From the NCBI GenBank assembly GCA_905221605.1, contig CAJNDS010002812.1, positions 785,001-849,000 on the forward strand: 64,000 nt of DNA, read 5' to 3'. Below are positions 51,101-59,862 of this stretch, piece after piece. The notes under the pieces were generated by a model, which did no database searches, was not told the DNA's origin, and worked only from the letters and a program-made list of their open reading frames with translations. Each line of letters starts with the position of its first letter. Position 1 is the stretch's first letter. The position numbers and the translations under genes were made by a program. Origin of the DNA: Symbiodinium natans. Its lineage: Eukaryota > Sar > Dinophyceae > Suessiales > Symbiodiniaceae.

Positions 51101-54100
51101 TTTAAGGGTTGACTTGCTCCCTAACCCTAAACCCTAAATCCGAAATCCTGAACCTACCTCCTGAACCCTAAACCCCAGATCCGAAAGCCCTGCCTGAGGT
51201 ACTTCTTCTTCATCGTGCTCTTCGTCTCGGTTGCATTGATGAAGCTTGACGTTCTTTAGACTCACTCCGTTGCCGCAAGCCTTGCAACACTTGCACACGA
51301 GCCCAGAACCCAAAAGGGCCATGTACCCATGTGGCATATACTTGAGCCTGGTTTAGCTTTAGTTGTTGGCACGCCTGTTGGCGTGCATGACGTTGCCCAT
51401 GCAGCACCTACACGCCCCAAAAAACGGCTGCGCAAACACATAACAACGATTTCACCGCATGCACGTCTACGAAGCTTAACTTCGACATACTTCAGCCTTA
51501 ACCTTAAACCACTCCGGTGTCCAAGAATAGTTCCTTTGAATCTAGGGTATTTCTATCATTATTGGGCGACGGCAACCGCAACAATCTTTTGGAACGGACA
51601 TGAACAGACCACATCAAGGATTCGGGCTTTCCCTTTTTATGGATCGAGGCCGAAGGTGGTCCTGGATTAGGGCTTCCCTAAAGCCAGGGTTAGCTACACC
51701 TAAACCCTAAACCCTAAACCCTAAACCCTAAACCCTAAACCCTGGGGCTGGGGATGGTTGGGGCTTGGTTGGCTTCTGAAGCTTGAGCAGCTCAGGCTGG
51801 GTACCCTTTGAAGGGCCCATACTACGGGACCATGTAACCCTTAGATCAGCATTTCCTAAGCACTGTCTCGACTCTACGGTGCTTCTCACCAAGCCAACTC
51901 AAGTGCGCTCAAGAGAATGTGTGCTTCCAAGGAATTTGGTGACTGCTGTACTGGTGGAAGGGGCACTTGCCAATGCGTCCGCTGACAAAGAGCACCTTGG
52001 TCTGATGTTTCGGAGCTCGATGTCTTGATATATCAGTTCACCCAACTGTGAAACAAGAACGCGCTAGTTCGTGTCCATTGATCTCATAGTGTAGGTGAAA
52101 TGCAAATGCAACTCTGCTGAGGTTGGAGAAGCTTGATTTGAGAGAGAAGTTGCAGAATGAGATGCCAAGGCGGGAAAGAGGTTTGGGCCGACGGGCTGAA
52201 TCCCAAACCCCGAGCCACGAATCTGGTCCCCCCCCCCCCCCCTTGGCCTGCAGATCCGCGCCGACCATGGCCTCATGTATCATGCATCCCCCAGCCTACT
52301 TGAAGGTTCATGGGTTTAGGGTTCAGGGTTTAGGGTTTCGGGTTTAGGGCTGTAGGGTCTAGGGTTTAGGGCTTAATCGTAGCTTGGGTTTGGGGTCTTA
52401 GGGCCAGGCTTGGAGCACAACACAAATTGACATCAACGTCCCATGTGAGGGGTCACTCTAAGAGTGCAGGCTTTACAGAGCTTACTTGGAAAGTTCATGG
52501 GTAGCTATACCCGGCCTTACACCCTTCTTCTACCCAACCATCAATCTTCAAGCGGAGCACGAAGCACGGAGTCCGGAGCCCACGGCAGGCTGCTGGCAGT
52601 CTTCGGCGAGATTGACAGAGATGGTGCTCCCGCGCAGTTGGATATGTCCATGAGGGGCTTGGTATTTCAAGCCCAAACGGTGCTGGGAAGTGGAAGTGCC
52701 CGTTGCTCCAACAGTGTTTTGACATGGGGGTTTCCGAAATTTTGGGTACCTTCTTGGGGTCCTTGTTTGATGCTCTCTCGCCTGGCGACCATCATGTGAG
52801 TAAGAGCTAATGGCAAGCTTTAAACCCTAAGTTCTATTCCTCAAGCCCTATGTGCGCTACTCGACGTCCTTGAACGTGTACCTACAACCCCTGGAGGTTC
52901 TGGGACGCTGACGATGGAAGAGATGTCCCTCGTGCCCATTGACATCATCCCAGAGGACCCTCCCAGCTTCGTTTTAGGGTTTAGGGTTTAGGGTTTAGGG
53001 TTTAGGGGTTTAGGGTTTAGGGTTTAGGGTTAGGGTTCAGGGGTGCTGAGGCTTCGTCTCTCCGATTCCGAGAAAGCTTGCAGGGCCCTGCCTTGTATGG
53101 TCCGTTCTCAAACATTAGGGTCCCTCCCTTCTTAGGGGGGTACCCTAAGTAAGAAGGGCCGTTTTATATTGAGGACCCCAAAAGGAACCATATTTCAGAG
53201 AAGTGAGCATATACCTGTAGATGCCCCCCCCCCCCCGCCCCCCCAATCCACCCCGGAATTCTCATGCAAATTATAGTGGGGAGGGGGGGGGGGGGGGGTG
53301 CAGATTACAGGAGATGCAAATGGGTCTGCAGCTTTGGCCTTGGGTTTCAGTTTAGAGTTTAGGGGTTGCGGCATTCTAAGCTTTCGGGTTGAAGTTTTTC
53401 AGGTTTAGGGTTCTGGGCTTAAGGTTTAGAACCCCTAAGCCCGAAGCCCGAAACCCCAGAGCCCGAGAGTGTCATGGTTGATGGATGCCTGCTCTCTTCT
53501 GCCAGCGGCCCCGATGGGAACATGGTATGACCTACACTCGTCTATTTAGGGTTTAGGGTTTAGGGTTTAGGGTTTATATTGCCCTTAACAAGGGCACCTG
53601 TGCCCTCTGTTACTAGACCGAAGAGACTTTCAGAGAGGGGTGTTCAACAACAGCCACACCCCAACCCCTCCCCTCTCCCCCAAACCCACAGACAGGAGCT
53701 GCGTGCCAAAAGTAACATCTCCACCATGCACGACGTTTTCGAGATGCTGGATGCCTCTTGACATAATCCTAGGTAGGATAAGGGCGGACCCTTAAAAGGG
53801 AACCCCTTCTTAACCCTCTTCTGGCTCTGTTAAACAGGGACCTTATTCAGAGGGTCTTTATCCCCAAGGGTCCCCCTAATCCATCCCCTAACATAACCTG
53901 CTTCGAGCCCAGGCGATAGGCCCAGGCCATGAACAACGTTATTCAAGCCCGACACCCCTGTTCGCAGGTTAGGATTCCACAATGGGGGTTTCCGAAAATA
54001 GGGGTACCTCATTGGGGTCCTTATTATAAAGGGGATCCTACTACTTTGAGGGTCTCTATTACGTAGGGGTCCCTTATTATCGTAAATCCCAAATCGCTTG

Positions 54101-55318
54101 CTCGTTACCTTTAACTCGGTGCCAGGCGGCGCTGGCGGTGACGAAGCAAGCTCTGTGAAGGATACTCCCATAATTACCTGACACCTAGCCAGGGGCAGGT
54201 TTGAACATAACTTATAGTTGCTTATTACCCTTACTCCCCTGTATAATCCTTATAAAGCCATAACTCGGAAACATGTTTCTAGCAAGATGTGAATCAAAGC
54301 GCGCCACGCGAGAGGCTGTAGTCGATATGTTAAACTGCCTATAATTCCGTAGTCGAGCAAATACACTATTTCTAGTACAGTCCCACAGACACGTGAGCCT
54401 GGACAGTTGCCAACACCGAGCCGTCGAAGAGGCCTAAGATTGCATGTGTGTCGCAGTCTGAGTCATGTACGGAGGTTCAGACCGACATCGAAAACGAAGT
54501 CCTAGTAAAAACGCCATTCGCCGAAACCCTGAAACATCCGAGCCGAAACCTTTCCCAGGTCGATGGCGGTGGAGAGTTGACGCGCGAGGCGCCTTGGTCA
54601 GGTTTTCTCGGGTTTGGGGTTTAGGGTTGAGGGTGTTATAGGGGTCGGCTGTAGGCTTGAGGGCTTGGCGACGGTGATTGTGAGGACAGTCTGGCACACT
54701 TGGGTAGCACCATTGTGGGTTGTGTGCGTTCACGACGCCTGAGGCCTGATGACGCGTGCAACATTTTGTTTCACCATTTTGCTAAAGCAGTGTCCACAGC
54801 GGTGTCCACTACGGTGTGCACGACAGTCTCCCCCACAGAATGAGTACGACTTGGAAGGCAGAACGAATAACTAGGTTCCTGCATTGCACTTGGAGATTTA
54901 TGGTTTGCAAGTTGCAATTGTATTTGCAAGCCCCAAAATAATTTTGGGTTTAGGGTTTAGGGTTTAGGGTTTGAAAATTACACCCAAACCCAAGAGCTGA
55001 CCGAGGACTTGCCGGGGTTTTTGCAGGGCTCACCAACAGGTACTCCCAGAAAGCCGAAAACAGCGTACCACAAGTAAAATTCGGTCTCTGAAGTTTTAAA
55101 CTTAAATCGGCAAGCCTGAGCCCGGTAGCCCCCAAACCCTAAACCCTAAACCCTAAACCCTAAACCCTAAACCCTAAACCCTAAACCCTAAACCCTACAA
55201 GCCGCAAGTATCCCAGAAGCAGGAGTTTGTGGATGGCCTCCTCAACTTGTTCCTCCACGACGTGCCGGCCACCTCCGTGCAGACCCTGCGCCTTTTAAGG
55301 CGCCTCAAAAAGTTGAGG
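38971..55318 (+). CDS. Single-domain voltage-gated cation channel with EF-hands
   Basis: Exons in order give S1 (RKWFEYLMGLIIVANAL), S2 (YLVELTIRFLAWGKKCF), S3 (CILDMVLVALGVLSLF), S4 with Arg every third residue (RSFRLLRLMRALRLLK), S5 (LVPWMWLILKY joined to VLVILTLYIAACLGIEVI), pore helix and filter (SLFMTLLTLSSF joined to VTLDSVAPIYSPL), S6 (YFFFIVLFVSVAL joined to NLVTAVLVEGALAN), a linker and two EF-hands (IDRDGSGTLTMEE; LDVDGGGELTRE). Most junctions are in phase. One six-helix domain is seen, as in protist single-domain Na/Ca channels. The filter TLDSV lacks the usual Trp. S1 to S2 lacks at least one exon that I could not place. N-terminal exons before 45888 are proposed by composition only. 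Membrane protein, probably calcium-regulated. Confidence 0.88.
39141..39230. mobile_element. Family-12 element
   Basis: taggtaacctttaacctttttggggta ... tactggacaacta. Confidence 0.8.
40028..40126. mobile_element. Family-1 palindromic element
   Basis: cttgggatggtcc...ggggaacatcccg. Confidence 0.85.
40160..40460. repeat. Inverted arrays around a unique segment
   Basis: CCCTAAA variants (40160-40282), unique GC-rich 85 nt, then TTTAGGG/TTCAGGG (40371-40460). Confidence 0.85.
41524..41632 (+). CDS. Candidate exon
   Basis: Phase 0 after ccggcaaag, behind a CCCTAAA array and before a TTTAGGG array. Reads TERLERQGKPKLLIGDWNLI, then LRQKKRLRKDPLTSLRH. Probably in the channel N-terminus. Confidence 0.5.
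41742..41792 (+). CDS. Candidate exon
   Basis: Phase 0 after gacttcaag, GC donor. Reads PRNTEPPFWSARPAQKE, 17 codons. TTTAGGG arrays on both sides. Confidence 0.45.
42648..42857. repeat. Inverted arrays around exon candidate 42711
   Basis: CCCTAAA 42648-42692 and TTTAGGG 42798-42857. Confidence 0.9.
42711..42797 (+). CDS. Candidate exon between inverted arrays
   Basis: Follows CCCTAAA and cccccaag; ends at gtttaggg, where an array starts. Two frames open (GISAPAPPVNGAEHRPGIMA or ASRHLLRLSTAPSTALASWP). Confidence 0.35.
42998..43101. mobile_element. Family-1 element with 10-bp target duplication
   Basis: AAGCCGAAAG at 42988-42997 and 43102-43111. The left end reads ttagggttttccc, so the telomeric motif has replaced the usual gggatgttcccc. 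Confidence 0.9.
43141..43199 (+). CDS. Candidate exon
   Basis: Phase 0 after ggctacag. Reads LALDEGLHLANLGCIVLLGR with a GC donor at its end. It lies 39 nt after a complete family-1 palindrome with a 10-bp target duplication. Confidence 0.45.
44655..44712. repeat. TTTAGGG array
   Basis: Eight units. Confidence 0.9.
44913..44985 (+). CDS. Candidate exon upstream of S1
   Basis: Phase 0 after caacaag. Reads VQDDFYREHGCRCESWTQLR, then YLSCLTRK. Donor unresolved; a GA-dinucleotide repeat follows at 45021. Confidence 0.45.
45021..45040. repeat. GA dinucleotide repeat
   Basis: gagagagagagagagagag. Confidence 0.9.
45313..45414. mobile_element. Family-1 element, best-preserved copy
   Basis: 102 bp with near-perfect arms (cttgggatgttcccc / gggggaacatcccaag) and TTGGAG duplicated at 45307-45312 and 45415-45420. 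Confidence 0.92.
45604..45728. mobile_element. Family-10 element, intact
   Basis: Inverted ends tatgaagta / tacttcata, with ttttggtgagtgtatataagg inside. Confidence 0.8.
45888..45964 (+). CDS. Channel exon: S1 helix
   Basis: Acceptor catatctag 10 nt after a CCCTAAA array; GC donor at 45965. Reads YSCYRLVSRKWFEYLMGLII, then VANAL. Ends phase 0. Confidence 0.85.
46014..46065. repeat. TTTAGGG array
   Basis: Seven units about 50 nt downstream of the S1 exon donor, followed by a palindrome (46066-46142). Confidence 0.9.
46066..46142. mobile_element. Palindromic element after telomeric array
   Basis: ggttatcagtaggg ... ttactgataacccc; the array 46014-46065 abuts its left end. Confidence 0.75.
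46394..46496. mobile_element. Family-1 palindromic element
   Basis: Left end gtatgttcccc; right arm ends taaggggcg, truncated. Confidence 0.8.
47212..47282 (+). CDS. Channel exon: S2 helix
   Basis: Acceptor aatcgcccag shortly after a CCCTAAA array. Reads VMIYLVELTIRFLAWGKKCF, then LDP and the first two bases of Trp. GC donor (gcgccttgg), phase 2. Confidence 0.9.
47325..47390. repeat. TTTAGGG array
   Basis: Nine units about 40 nt downstream of the S2 exon donor. Confidence 0.9.
47762..47837 (+). CDS. Channel exon: S3 helix
   Basis: Starts with the last base of Trp, so the junction with the S2 exon is exact. Reads CILDMVLVALGVLSLFTNSV. Acceptor gtgctacag behind CCCTAAA; GA donor (gagcctaggg) running into a TTTAGGG array. 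The exon tail is duplicated beyond that array. Confidence 0.9.
47822..47934. repeat. Telomeric array flanked by a 22-bp direct duplication
   Basis: gggggtgcaagtgc(a/c)ggagcct occurs at 47822-47843 (exon tail and donor) and at 47913-47934, with a TTTAGGG array (about 47853-47908) between. Confidence 0.9.
47987..48063 (+). CDS. Channel exon: S4 voltage sensor
   Basis: Phase 0 after caatccacag. Reads ELESLLVVRSFRLLRLMRAL then RLLKQ. Five regularly spaced Arg/Lys on one face: the S4 gating-charge pattern. GC donor with two bases left over. Confidence 0.92.
48392..48461 (+). CDS. Channel exon: S4-S5 linker and S5 start
   Basis: First base completes a Pro codon from the S4 exon. Reads GLLTSANAMLSTLVPWMWLI then LKY. 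The donor is gttttaggg, a telomeric-like sequence used directly as splice donor. Confidence 0.85.
48820..48993. mobile_element. Family-10 element split by a telomeric array
   Basis: ttttggtgagtg(c/t)atata occurs on both sides of a nine-unit TTTAGGG array (48860-48923); the right end tacttcatat abuts the S5 exon acceptor. Confidence 0.85.
48996..49055 (+). CDS. Channel exon: S5 end
   Basis: 60 nt, phase 0. Reads VLVILTLYIAACLGIEVITK. The acceptor atatgag lies at the right edge of a family-10 element, which itself is split by a TTTAGGG array. GA donor. Confidence 0.88.
49794..49908. mobile_element. Family-7 palindrome
   Basis: cctaagggtccatgtgcc ... ggtacatggacccttagg, between the S5 and turret exons of the channel. 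Confidence 0.85.
49953..49999 (+). CDS. Channel exon: turret before pore helix
   Basis: Reads SLSQTEETAGIVS and two bases of Gln; GC donor at 50000. An alternative acceptor at 49970 keeps phase too. Assigned because it links S5 (phase 0) to the pore exon (needs two bases). Confidence 0.55.
50318..50392. repeat. CCCCCTAAA variant array
   Basis: Units with extra C (8- and 9-mers), locally homogeneous; upstream of the pore-helix exon. Confidence 0.9.
50441..50486 (+). CDS. Channel exon: pore helix
   Basis: After ctgcactcag. Reads YFGSLFMTLLTLSSF with a GT donor (gtggctcgg). This choice aligns the following TLDS with the filter position of Na/Ca channels. Confidence 0.85.
50695..50905. repeat. 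Inverted arrays around the filter exon
   Basis: CCCTAAA to 50743, exon 50744-50808, TTTAGGG 50843-50905. Confidence 0.9.
50744..50808 (+). CDS. Channel exon: selectivity filter
   Basis: The acceptor is the array itself: ccctaaaccccaag. Reads VTLDSVAPIYSPLITEKPSL then T and two bases. Filter TLDSV: Asp in the ring position, Val instead of the conserved Trp. GT donor. Confidence 0.88.
51199..51237 (+). CDS. Channel exon: S6 helix
   Basis: First base completes Leu from the filter exon. Reads YFFFIVLFVSVA. A GA donor at 51238 splices to Asn-Leu-Val; a GC donor at 51244 is the alternative and would add Met-Lys. Confidence 0.85.
51932..51974 (+). CDS. Channel exon: S6 end
   Basis: After gcttccaag. 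Reads NLVTAVLVEGALAN, the near-invariant end of S6 in this channel class. GC donor, phase 0. Confidence 0.92.
52129..52158 (+). CDS. Candidate channel exon: charged linker
   Basis: Phase 0 after gttggag. Reads KLDLREKLQN, with a GA donor. Fits the charged linker that follows S6, but only 10 codons. Confidence 0.35.
52572..52623 (+). CDS. Channel exon: EF-hand 1, first half
   Basis: Phase 0 after gcacggag. Reads SGAHGRLLAVFGEIDRD and one base of Gly. GT donor. Joins exactly to 52897 to complete the calcium loop. Confidence 0.85.
52897..52970 (+). CDS. Channel exon: EF-hand 1, second half
   Basis: Completes the loop D-R-D-G-S-G-T-L-T-M-E-E, then MSLVPIDIIPEDPPSF. The donor is gttttagggtttaggg: the splice site is the first base of a telomeric array. 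Confidence 0.88.
52971..53040. repeat. TTTAGGG array starting at a splice donor
   Basis: First bases are the GT donor of the EF-hand exon. Confidence 0.9.
53696..53749 (+). CDS. Channel exon: helix before EF-hand 2
   Basis: Phase 0 after acccacagacag. Reads ELRAKSNISTMHDVFEMLD. GC donor (gcctcttgac). Boundaries within one codon. Confidence 0.85.
53768..53890. mobile_element. Family-11 element
   Basis: About 123 bp, over 85 percent the same by eye as 61094-61217: tcctaggt(a/g)ggataaggg ... cctaatcc..tcccct. Confidence 0.9.
53985..54095. mobile_element. Family-3 element
   Basis: gggggtttccgaaaataggggtacc... then arms repeating gggtccttatta. Confidence 0.8.
54559..54588 (+). CDS. Channel exon: EF-hand 2 loop, 30 nt
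   Basis: Ten codons, phase 0, after tttcccag. Reads VDGGGELTRE and supplies the calcium loop after LD of the previous exon. GC donor. Confidence 0.85.
55135..55196. repeat. CCCTAAA array
   Basis: Nine units, 26 nt before the acceptor of exon 55223. Confidence 0.9.
55223..55318 (+). CDS. Channel exon: after EF-hand 2
   Basis: Phase 0 after cccagaagcag, 32 codons. Reads EFVDGLLNLFLHDVPATSVQ, then TLRLLRRLKKLR. The donor is gctttagggtctaggg: a GC splice site formed by the start of the longest TTTAGGG array (to 55480). Confidence 0.88.
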
Positions 55319-55480
55319 GCTTTAGGGTCTAGGGTTTAGGGTTTATAGGGTTTAGGGTTTAGGGTTTAGGGTTTAGGGTTTAGGGTTTAGGGTTTAGGGT
55401 TTAGGGTTTAGGGTTTAGGGTTTAGGGTTTAGGGTTTAGGGTTTAGGGTTTGGGGTTTAGGTTTAGGGTTTAGGGCTTGG
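55319..55480. repeat. Longest TTTAGGG array
   Basis: More than 20 units, starting at the GC donor of exon 55223. Confidence 0.95.
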
Positions 55481-55794
55481 GGCGGCTTTGGGGGCTTTTG
55501 GGGCTTTCCGGGTTAGGGTTTAGGGCTTCGGGTGGCTTTTGGGGCTTTTTTTCGGGGTTTCGGGCCTTGGTTTATAGGATAGCGGTCGAAGACCCACGCA
55601 GCGCTCCCCCCAAGTGGGGCTGTCAACATAAACTGTGGGCAAAAAGCCTTCCACGCATGGCAGTGCAAGGCCAGAAAGAGAGAGGGTTTGGGTTGTAAGC
55701 TAAACCCTCAAGCCTAAACCCCAAACCCTAAACCCTAAACCCTAAGCCTTTCTCAGCCGACGGATCCTGGGGCTCTATCGCCGGAGAACATTCG

Positions 55795-55842
55795 CACACA
55801 CACACACACACACACACTCACACTCACACACACACACACACA
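55795..55842. repeat. CA dinucleotide repeat
   Basis: cacaca tract with two ctcaca interruptions. Confidence 0.9.
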
Positions 55843-56381
55843 CAAGCCTTGATGTCGTCTTGGCCAGTCTTTTGTAGGGGGTTCTCTGGAAAATGGTGTT
55901 AGCTATTGCGGAGACTGTGAATAATCGCAGGAACGGATCATGCAAGGAACCCCTAAACCCTAAACTCGGCCTACCAAGCCTGGGATTCACGGATCCTTTG
56001 GGGTCAGAGGTCTGTCCTCTGGGTTCCTCCATCGAAGTCGTTGGGAGGGGGTTTCGAGCGACCTAACATGCGCTCGAGGGTTGAGTCGCTCTTTGGGTGT
56101 GTGGGTGTGTGGGTGGGTGGGGGTAAGTGGGTGGGGGTGAAAGCAGAGGGTAGTGGGGGGCATTGGAGGAATTCGAAGGTGTGACCTTCGAGCCGTACTA
56201 CGACCCTGAAGTTCTAAACCCCGGCCCGAACCTGCATCCACGTATGCTGGCCGCTGGAAGGTCCGTTGACAACAAAGTCAACGTGCTTCTAGGCTGAGTT
56301 GGGACTTTCCTTCATTTGGTAAGCGGAGATCCCTAATCCCTAAACCCTAAACCCTAAACCCTAAACCCTATCTCCAAAGAG

Positions 56382-56460
56382 GCTCTGAGTGCAGCTGAGG
56401 CTGGCGGATCAAGTTCGCCAGCTCCAATACCCTGGCATCTGGGGCCTGATCCGTTTTTTC
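56382..56460 (+). CDS. Candidate exon
   Basis: Phase 0 after tccaaagag behind a CCCTAAA array, before a TTCAGGG array. Reads ALSAAEAGGSSSPAPIPWHL. May be a C-terminal exon of the channel. Confidence 0.35.
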
Positions 56461-57637
56461 GGGGGATGAGGGGGTTTAGGGTTCAGGGTTCAGGGTTCAG
56501 GGTTCAGGGCTTGGGGTTTGGTGATTTGGTGTTTGGGGTTTGTGCTCGTTTGTGGTCTCAACCCCTAATTTAAACTCTAAGCCCTGGGCCCTAAAACCCA
56601 AGCACTGAACCTATATCGAATGTGCTTGGAGGCATCCGGTGGGGCTGGCAGGGATTAGCGCTTTTGCTTATCCGGAGGGCTTTGTTGGTTGTGTTCGGGC
56701 TTAGGGATTAGGGTTTGGTAAGTTTGGAGTGCTATCAGTGTTGACAATTCCAATTCCGGGTTTTTGGTGCGATAGGGCCCAGGACTCCCTTACGGTGCAG
56801 CTCTAGGGTTCAGGTTTTGCTGATGACTTGGGGGCCTACAGCGTGTGCGGTTTAGGGTTTAGGGGTTGGTGGGTTTATAGGGTTTAGGGTTTCGATGACG
56901 GCAAACAGTTCCCGTCCATGTTTTTGCGAAGTGGGCCTCATGCGAAAAATGGACATGTGGGGTGGCCCAGTCCGCTACTCTGTAAGATCCTTCCCTGCAT
57001 CTTCGTGTGGTTTTTTTGTTGTTAAGCTGCCCTCCCGCCGCCGCCCTACACTCAACACTCTCTAAACACTCCACCCTGTTTGGGGTGGACGCCTGGGTTT
57101 TGTTGTCATTCGTTGGGTCTCGGAGGGGTGCAGGGATGCCTTTAGAGCGGTTGCAAGCTGTAGCGGCCTAGGGGAAATCAGCTCCCCATCTTACACCCCT
57201 CCTGAAGGCTCTAACGTAGTTCCTTTTTGGGTTAGGCATAGGGGATTCTAGTATACTACCCCAAAAAGGTGCTACATAGGAGCCTTTGGGTAGGTTTAGG
57301 TACCCGACCCCGAAAGCCAAACGCCTGAGCTGCAGGCCGCGGCCTACACCGACGCCAAATTTCGATACTCGGTTGGCTTTTGGGGATATTCTTATCTTTT
57401 CCTCATTTGGGTGTATAGAAGGGAACCCAACATACAAATCTTTTTCAAAGGGCTTGTATAAGGGACCCCTATATACAAATATTTGTCGGAGGGTTTATAG
57501 GGGCCAGCCCAGGATAGTAAGCAGCCGGTCTGACTCCACGGACTTGCACCTGGGAAGCGCATGACCAGGGACGTGAGCGGGTGCTCGTGGCAGTGGCCAT
57601 TGTTTTTTTCCGGAAACGCCCTTGGCCTTAGCTCCAT

Positions 57638-57742
57638 AGCTGTTACCCCAATTACCGGCAGTTTTTATGCGTTATACCTATGTAATGAAAGGGTAATTGC
57701 TGCTAAACTGTAGGTGATTGGGGTTACAGGCAGCTGTTACAC
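57638..57742. mobile_element. Palindromic element
   Basis: agctgttaccccaatta..ggcagttt ... aaactgtaggtgattggggttacaggcagct. Confidence 0.85.
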
Positions 57743-57804
57743 TCCGAGTTCTGTTGCAGGGCCCCTAGAAGTTGGCAATTGGACCATATGGGTGGGTTGA
57801 CGAA

Positions 57805-57895
57805 GACAAGGAACCCCTAATATCGCCCCCACAGAGGAGGATTCCCTTATGATAAGGACCCCAATAAGGTACCCCTAACGCCGGAAACCCCCATA
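57805..57895. mobile_element. Family-3 element, reverse orientation
   Basis: gataaggaccccaataaggtacccctaa ... ggaaaccccca. Confidence 0.8.
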
Positions 57896-59282
57896 CAGCA
57901 GCGGGGCTAAAGCGGTCGTAGCACATCTCAGGACACCTTGAGAAAGCCTTAAAAATCTGTAAAGAGCGGCCTCGAATCGCCCCTGGTTGCCATTGATGCG
58001 GCGTGAAGTGACTGCTACCCTTTGGGTGGTCAGAGGAAGGTACCAACAAAGGTGCCCTAGATTGCAAACCCCCCCCCCCCCAAACCCGCCCGTATCTTCC
58101 GCATGAGCTCCATGAGGATGTGTCGCATGATTCCTCCTGGACCCTTGGCCTACCCGCTTAAACGCAGCTGCACCGACTTCTGCTCACTTCCACAGAATGC
58201 TCGCACAAAAAGCAGCCGCTCGAAGAAGTGTCTCACTTCCACAGAGAGTTCCTTTGTGTAGCCCGGCTCCCATCGTGACAACGCGTTGCGGCCGGTCGGT
58301 TTTCATGCCAGCTGGAGGTTGGGTTCAAGATCGGCCGGGGTGACATGCCATGTCGCCTTCTACGCGTTTGAGGAGTCCTTTCAGAGGACATTCTGAGTCC
58401 AGCACGATCTTGCTGGGCATTCCGCCATAGGAGAAGAGGAGGGCTTGCAGGGCGTAACTTGAAGGCATGGAGCCCGCGGAGTGTTTAGAGTTTTAAAGAA
58501 AGTGTGCTTGCTCTCCCAAGCTTTCAGTGAGGTGAACCCTTTCCCCACTTTCGTCAAGAGGATCGTCAAGAGGTGCTGCCTTGGCCCTGGAACCCTAAAC
58601 CCAAAATCCTGAGCCGCACAACTCGAACTTGTACTGAGATCCTGGGAGCGAAGCCGCTTTCCCAAAAAAGTGCGCTCGGACGAAGGGATCCGTTGCACGA
58701 CCTTTGCATACGACGCCCCAGCCTCCAGGGACTTTCACCCTCCAAACCCTCATAAGCCCTCTAGCAGGAATCTGGTGGTGGTTCCAAATTTGAGCCGCCT
58801 TCCTTTAAAGGTAGCCTGTGATGGTGGAATCGCGTATGAACAGGACCTCCCAAAACGAAGCACCAAATAACTTTACTGGTGAGTGCAAAAGAAACCCTCG
58901 ATTGCCCCACATGTGACGCAGAGCGTCATCGCTTTGGTTTTGTGTTGCCACACCCGTCCCCAGCACAGACAAGCCGTAAATTGAGTGTAAGATTCCCTTT
59001 TGTTCCCTTTCTAATTATACTATAAACAACCCCCTTTCCAAAACCCTATTCTAATTATTCAGGCTCCTACAGTACAGTCACGATGCAGTTTGGTAGAACC
59101 TCGACCCAGCCGCAAAGAGATCCTTGCATGCGAGACAGAAATGCCGACAAACTACCTGGAACATCCTGGAATTCTAGCTCCTTTCTTTGGGGTGCCTAAG
59201 TCTCTTGTTCTGTTCTACTTTCCATAATTCCCAACGAGAAATTGCCACTAAGGGTGTCCAGGTATCGCTGCAGACATGTGAA

Positions 59283-59397
59283 TATAGGGGTCGGAATAAT
59301 TGTTAATAGTATTCCTTTAGGGTCCCTTTATAATTATACTATAATCACCCCCCCCCCCCCCCAAACCCTATTCTATTCAGGCCCCTATATTACCCGT
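59283..59397. mobile_element. Family-5 element
   Basis: aggggtcggaataattg ... ttcaggccccta, with 16 C in the loop; a second copy lies 200 nt upstream (58984-59082). Confidence 0.85.
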
Positions 59398-59518
59398 CCC
59401 ATCCTGGCTTACAAGGACGAGGTGGACTCTCACCCAGAAATTACTAGTTGCTTAAGAACCCCCCCCCCCCAAAAAAAAAAAAAAAAACAGAAACAACAAG
59501 CACAAAAGTAAAGATGAT

Positions 59519-59726
59519 CTCTTTTTTACCCTTATAGGGAAGAATGTTGTTTAAGCAATTTGTTGGTAGGAAACCCTAAGACCCTGGGTGGGAAGGCACG
59601 AGCTCCAAAAGTAGTCGGCGTAGCGGCTCATTGTAAAAGCGCCAATTGCATCTGAGCTCTTTTTTACCCTTATAGGGAAGAACATTTTTAAGCAATTGGT
59701 AGGAAACCCTAAGAATCTGGGTGGGC
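59519..59726. repeat. Direct duplication
   Basis: ttttttacccttatagggaagaa...gtaggaaaccctaag...ctgggtggg occurs at 59519-59592 and 59655-59726. Confidence 0.85.
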
Positions 59727-59810
59727 CTGGCGGACACGGGCTCTCTCGCGCTCTTGTGCACCAGAGAACCAGAAAGACGCGTCTGCATTTGCGGTTTTGG
59801 AGATTTTGTG

Positions 59811-59862
59811 GGTTTAGGGTTTAGGGTTTAGGGTTTAGGGTTTAGGGTTTAGGGTTTAGGGC
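59811..59862. repeat. TTTAGGG array
   Basis: Seven units. A further array lies at 60233-60290. Confidence 0.85.

Larger units (their letters stand above)
55481..59280. other. No supported gene
   Basis: Apart from the weak candidate at 56382 and the elements listed, I see only short overlapping frames, a CA repeat and degenerate telomeric units. Confidence 0.4.
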
